From: Corynebacterium kroppenstedtii
Lineage (GTDB): Bacteria > Actinomycetota > Actinomycetes > Mycobacteriales > Mycobacteriaceae
Direction: 5' to 3'
DNA length: 64,000 nucleotides
Assembly (NCBI RefSeq): GCF_003243515.1
Contig: NZ_QFRA01000002.1
Location: forward strand, 1-64,000
Made by a program: the position numbers and the translations under genes. Positions 61,536 through 64,000 of the stretch are shown here, piece by piece (the stretch's first letter is position 1; the number at the start of each line of letters is the position of its first letter). The notes under the pieces were generated by a model. It was not told where the DNA came from, ran no database searches, and saw only the letters and a list, made by a program, of their open reading frames with translations.

Positions 61536-63389
61536 ATGACGAACAAGGAACGCAAACACACGCAGCGAAAAGCGGCAACGTCGGCCGAATTTACGAGCGC
61601 GGAAGGCGCTTACCGTGAAGCTGAACGGCTGGCCGGACGTCCTTCGTACACTCGTCGCAGTTTCTTGCGCTCGTCGTTAGCGGCGGGCGGAACCATCGCA
61701 GCTGGTAGAGCGCTCGTCGGGCGGTATCCTCGGGCCTACGCAGGTGACGCGCCGGGATCAAACGCGGCCCCGCAGAACGACGTCGTCGATACTGATCTCT
61801 TCCGCCACTCCGTCGCGTCGGGCGATCCTCAACCTGACAGCGTGATCATCTGGACGCGTGTGACGCCCTCACCCGAGGCCACACCGGGGTCGGAAAAAGG
61901 GGCGGATACGCGGGTCAACTGGGAGGTATCCACGTCGCCGGATTTCACGACAATCGTTCGGAGTGGTTACGAAACCTCGTCGGCAAGCAAAGATCACACG
62001 ATCAAAGTTGATGTCAAAGACCTGCAGCCCGACACTCAATACTTCTATCGCTTTGCTGTTGACCGCGATGGGAAACCCTACTATTCGCGCGTTGGCCGGA
62101 CCCGGACTGCGTTGGGCAGTGGTGGGGAGCGGACGGTCAATTTCGGTGTGGTCTCATGCAGTAATTACGAGGCCGGATACTTCCGTTCCTACCGGGACAT
62201 TGCCGGGCGGGACGACCTCGAATTCGTCCTTCACCTGGGCGATTACACCTACGAATACGAGACGGGCGGGTACAACGGCGCTTATGATTCGCAAGTTCGC
62301 GTGGTGCAGCCGGCGGAACGCACCACGACTTTGCAGGACTACCGCATTCGGCAGGGTTGCTACCACGAAGACCCTGACCTGGCCGATTGCCACGCAGCCA
62401 AGCCGTTCATCTGTATTTGGGATGATCACGAATTTGCCGACAACAACTGGCGCGACGGGGCGGCCGGGAGCTCAACCGAACCCGATGACAACTATCAGGC
62501 CATCAAAGCTGCGGCGATGCAGGCGTATTTTGAGTGGTTGCCGGTGCGGGTGAGTGCGGGGAACCAAGGCTCACACCTCTACCGCAAGCTGCAATACGGA
62601 AACCTGATGGAATTCATCATTCCGGATTTGCGTACGTACCGCGATTACGAGCTGGTTTATACCAATAAAAAGATGTTCCTCAAGACGGATCCGGATTTCG
62701 TTCGGGCCGCTGGGAAAGATGACCGCTCCATGATGGGGCAAACTCAGTTTGAGTGGTTTGGGAATGTGCTCTCCAGCTCGCCGACCACGTGGCAGATGGT
62801 TGCCAACGAAGTGATGTTCGCTCCCATGACTCTTCCCGATGGCCTTGACCAGCGCACACACGATTGGTTGGTCACACAAATCGGGCTGCCGGACCAGGGG
62901 ATTCCTCTGAATACGGATCAGTGGGATGGTTATATGGTCGAACGGCAAAAGATTATTGACCTTATCGCCGACACTAAGAAAAACGTGGTGTTCTTGACCG
63001 GGGACATTCACTCGTCGTGGGCCAATGATATTCCGCGGGACATTCAAAAGTATCGGACCGGAGCATCTAAAGACGTTGTTGCTACGGAGTTTGTAACGCC
63101 GTCTATTACGGCTAATGGGCTTTTCGATACTGTCGCGAAATCGCGAGCATTGGACCAGCCAGCGCGGCAGATTTCTACCACAGCTGCCGACGTTCTTCAG
63201 AAGACTAATGCGTGGTTTAAGTGGATAGACTTTATTCACCACGGATATATGGCAGTGAGCGTGTCTCCCGACGCTGTGTCGTGTGAGTGGTTGCACGTCG
63301 ATAATGTTCTTTCTCCGAACACCCCGTTTAGGTCTGCTCGGAAGTGTACGGCATATAAAGGTAAGCCCGGCGTACATACTGATGCCTAG
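61536..63389 (+). CDS. phoD: Alkaline phosphatase D (PhoD), Tat-exported
   Basis: PhoD is a Ca/Fe-dependent phosphodiesterase and phosphatase. ATG 61536 follows GAGGAGAGG and gives 617 residues. The Tat signal is YTRRSFLRSSLAAGGTIAAG. Catalytic blocks include SVASGDPQPDSVIIWTRVTP, VVSCSNYEAGYFRSYRDIAG, FVLHLGDYTYEYE, CIWDDHEFADNNW and VFLTGDIHSSWANDI. Length and order are typical. Confidence 0.92.
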   Translation: MTNKERKHTQRKAATSAEFTSAEGAYREAERLAGRPSYTRRSFLRSSLAAGGTIAAGRALVGRYPRAYAGDAPGSNAAPQNDVVDTDLFRHSVASGDPQPDSVIIWTRVTPSPEATPGSEKGADTRVNWEVSTSPDFTTIVRSGYETSSASKDHTIKVDVKDLQPDTQYFYRFAVDRDGKPYYSRVGRTRTALGSGGERTVNFGVVSCSNYEAGYFRSYRDIAGRDDLEFVLHLGDYTYEYETGGYNGAYDSQVRVVQPAERTTTLQDYRIRQGCYHEDPDLADCHAAKPFICIWDDHEFADNNWRDGAAGSSTEPDDNYQAIKAAAMQAYFEWLPVRVSAGNQGSHLYRKLQYGNLMEFIIPDLRTYRDYELVYTNKKMFLKTDPDFVRAAGKDDRSMMGQTQFEWFGNVLSSSPTTWQMVANEVMFAPMTLPDGLDQRTHDWLVTQIGLPDQGIPLNTDQWDGYMVERQKIIDLIADTKKNVVFLTGDIHSSWANDIPRDIQKYRTGASKDVVATEFVTPSITANGLFDTVAKSRALDQPARQISTTAADVLQKTNAWFKWIDFIHHGYMAVSVSPDAVSCEWLHVDNVLSPNTPFRSARKCTAYKGKPGVHTDA

Positions 63390-63565
63390 GTTATGAAATA
63401 ACGAGTGTGTGTAACCACAGGAGGATATCCCTAGACTCCCACTGTAAGGCTTAGCTAAAGTGATACGTGTTCTTTGACCGAGACCTACGTATGCGGTCAA
63501 CACAATGCGTGAATGAGGCCCACATGGGATTTCGACCGCCTCATTCCGCAGTGAAAGGGGTATCC

Positions 63566-64000
63566 GTGCCAACCAGTCGTCGTAACTTCTTGAAATCTTC
63601 CCTCGCTATTGCTGCATTGGCCACCACGGCCGGCGTCGTCAGCGCATGCAGCAACGACGATGATGACAAGAACAGCGATAACTCAAGCAAGAACGACCGC
63701 ATCGCCGCTATCGGATGGGGAGACTACTGCACGCTCCTGGCGATGAACATCACGCCGACCTTCATCTTGACCCCGATGGGAATGGATGAGAAGAAAGACA
63801 ATGGCGTCGGCCCCTGGGCGAGCGACAAAGTCCAGGGCAAAGACATCACCGTCATGGCGGCGACGTCCCAAGAAATCGGCAACGACGTTCTGGAGAAAAT
63901 CGCCGCCGCTAAGCCGTCGAAGATTATTGCCGTGAACTCCGGGCTGAAAGATGATGAAAAGAAGCGGCTCAACGATATTGCGCCGACCACTGTTCACTCC
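63566..64000 (+). CDS. ABC importer substrate-binding lipoprotein, 5' part
   Basis: GTG 63566 follows AAAGGGG. The N-terminus VPTSRRNFLKSSLAIAALAT combines a Tat-like twin Arg with a lipobox (GVVSAC). The fold resembles iron-siderophore binding proteins: RIAAIGWGDYCTLLAMNITP and EKIAAAKPSKIIAVNSGLKD. The gene runs off the window after 145 codons. A hairpin (GAATGAGG with CCTCATTC, 63511-63546) lies just upstream, and a TAAGGCTTAGC stretch near 63445 may be a weak DtxR site. Confidence 0.8.
   Translation, partial: MPTSRRNFLKSSLAIAALATTAGVVSACSNDDDDKNSDNSSKNDRIAAIGWGDYCTLLAMNITPTFILTPMGMDEKKDNGVGPWASDKVQGKDITVMAATSQEIGNDVLEKIAAAKPSKIIAVNSGLKDDEKKRLNDIAPTTVHS

Noticed and set aside
1..64000. 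tRNA or rRNA genes, CRISPR arrays, transposases
   Set aside because: No T-loop/anticodon-arm pattern, regularly spaced repeats, or transposase motifs were noticed on either strand.

Overview
The window reads as a chromosomal segment of a Corynebacterium or close relative. The str operon (rpsL-rpsG-fusA, then tuf), an S10 operon that stops after rpsQ, and a separate rplN-rplX-rplE block follow the corynebacterial order. GTG starts are common, DtxR-like iron boxes (consensus TTAGGTTAGCCTAACCTAA) recur, and Asp23/DUF6286 envelope-stress genes lie between str and S10. No tRNA, rRNA, CRISPR array or transposase was seen.

Layout. 1-2.9 kb: the 5' end of a frameshifted ribBA, a 30-bp perfect palindrome, an SRPBCC-MarR gene pair, and small or decayed genes. 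3.4-6.3 kb: an oversized ribokinase-family gene and a broken gene for a Q/G-rich membrane protein. 6.8-11.6 kb: rpsL, rpsG, fusA, tuf. 11.6-13.4 kb: a nested inverted repeat, a His-rich remnant and a secreted beta-lactamase-fold-like protein. 13.7-17.7 kb: a leftward envelope-stress operon with two Asp23-type proteins, two DUF6286-like membrane proteins, a small membrane protein and a J-domain protein. 19-24.1 kb: rpsJ to rpsQ.

From 24.2 to 52.0 kb the ribosomal cluster is split by about 28 kb of siderophore genes in two states. The left part (24.3-29.2 kb) is decaying: mbtH has an in-frame TGA, an ABC exporter is truncated, a hydroxamate-type formyltransferase has a frameshift and a stop, and both FecCD permeases are broken, yet the binding lipoprotein and ATPase of the same importer are intact. 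The right part (30.2-52.0 kb) looks intact: a DrrAB-type exporter, an MbtK-like acyltransferase, an MbtG-like N-hydroxylase, a free-standing adenylation enzyme, 2,3-dihydro-DHB dehydrogenase, a discrete aryl carrier protein, a 2518-residue NRPS, DHB-AMP ligase, isochorismatase, a binding lipoprotein and a siderophore-interacting protein fused to a methyltransferase-like domain. Together these suggest a mixed catecholate-hydroxamate siderophore, made from 2,3-dihydroxybenzoate, at least one amino acid and an N-acyl-N-hydroxylysine. The second NRPS module has no adenylation domain, so the free-standing enzyme may load it in trans. No isochorismate synthase gene is present.

52.3-53.6 kb: rplN-rplX-rplE, closed by a strong terminator. 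54.4-57.9 kb: a poly-gamma-glutamate-type locus with PgsB, a double-length PgsC and a formylglutamate-amidohydrolase-like lipoprotein. 58.4-64 kb: a Bcr/CflA-type exporter, then a PAP2 phosphatase and a PhoD phosphatase behind a direct repeat resembling a Pho box, and finally the start of another siderophore-binding lipoprotein.
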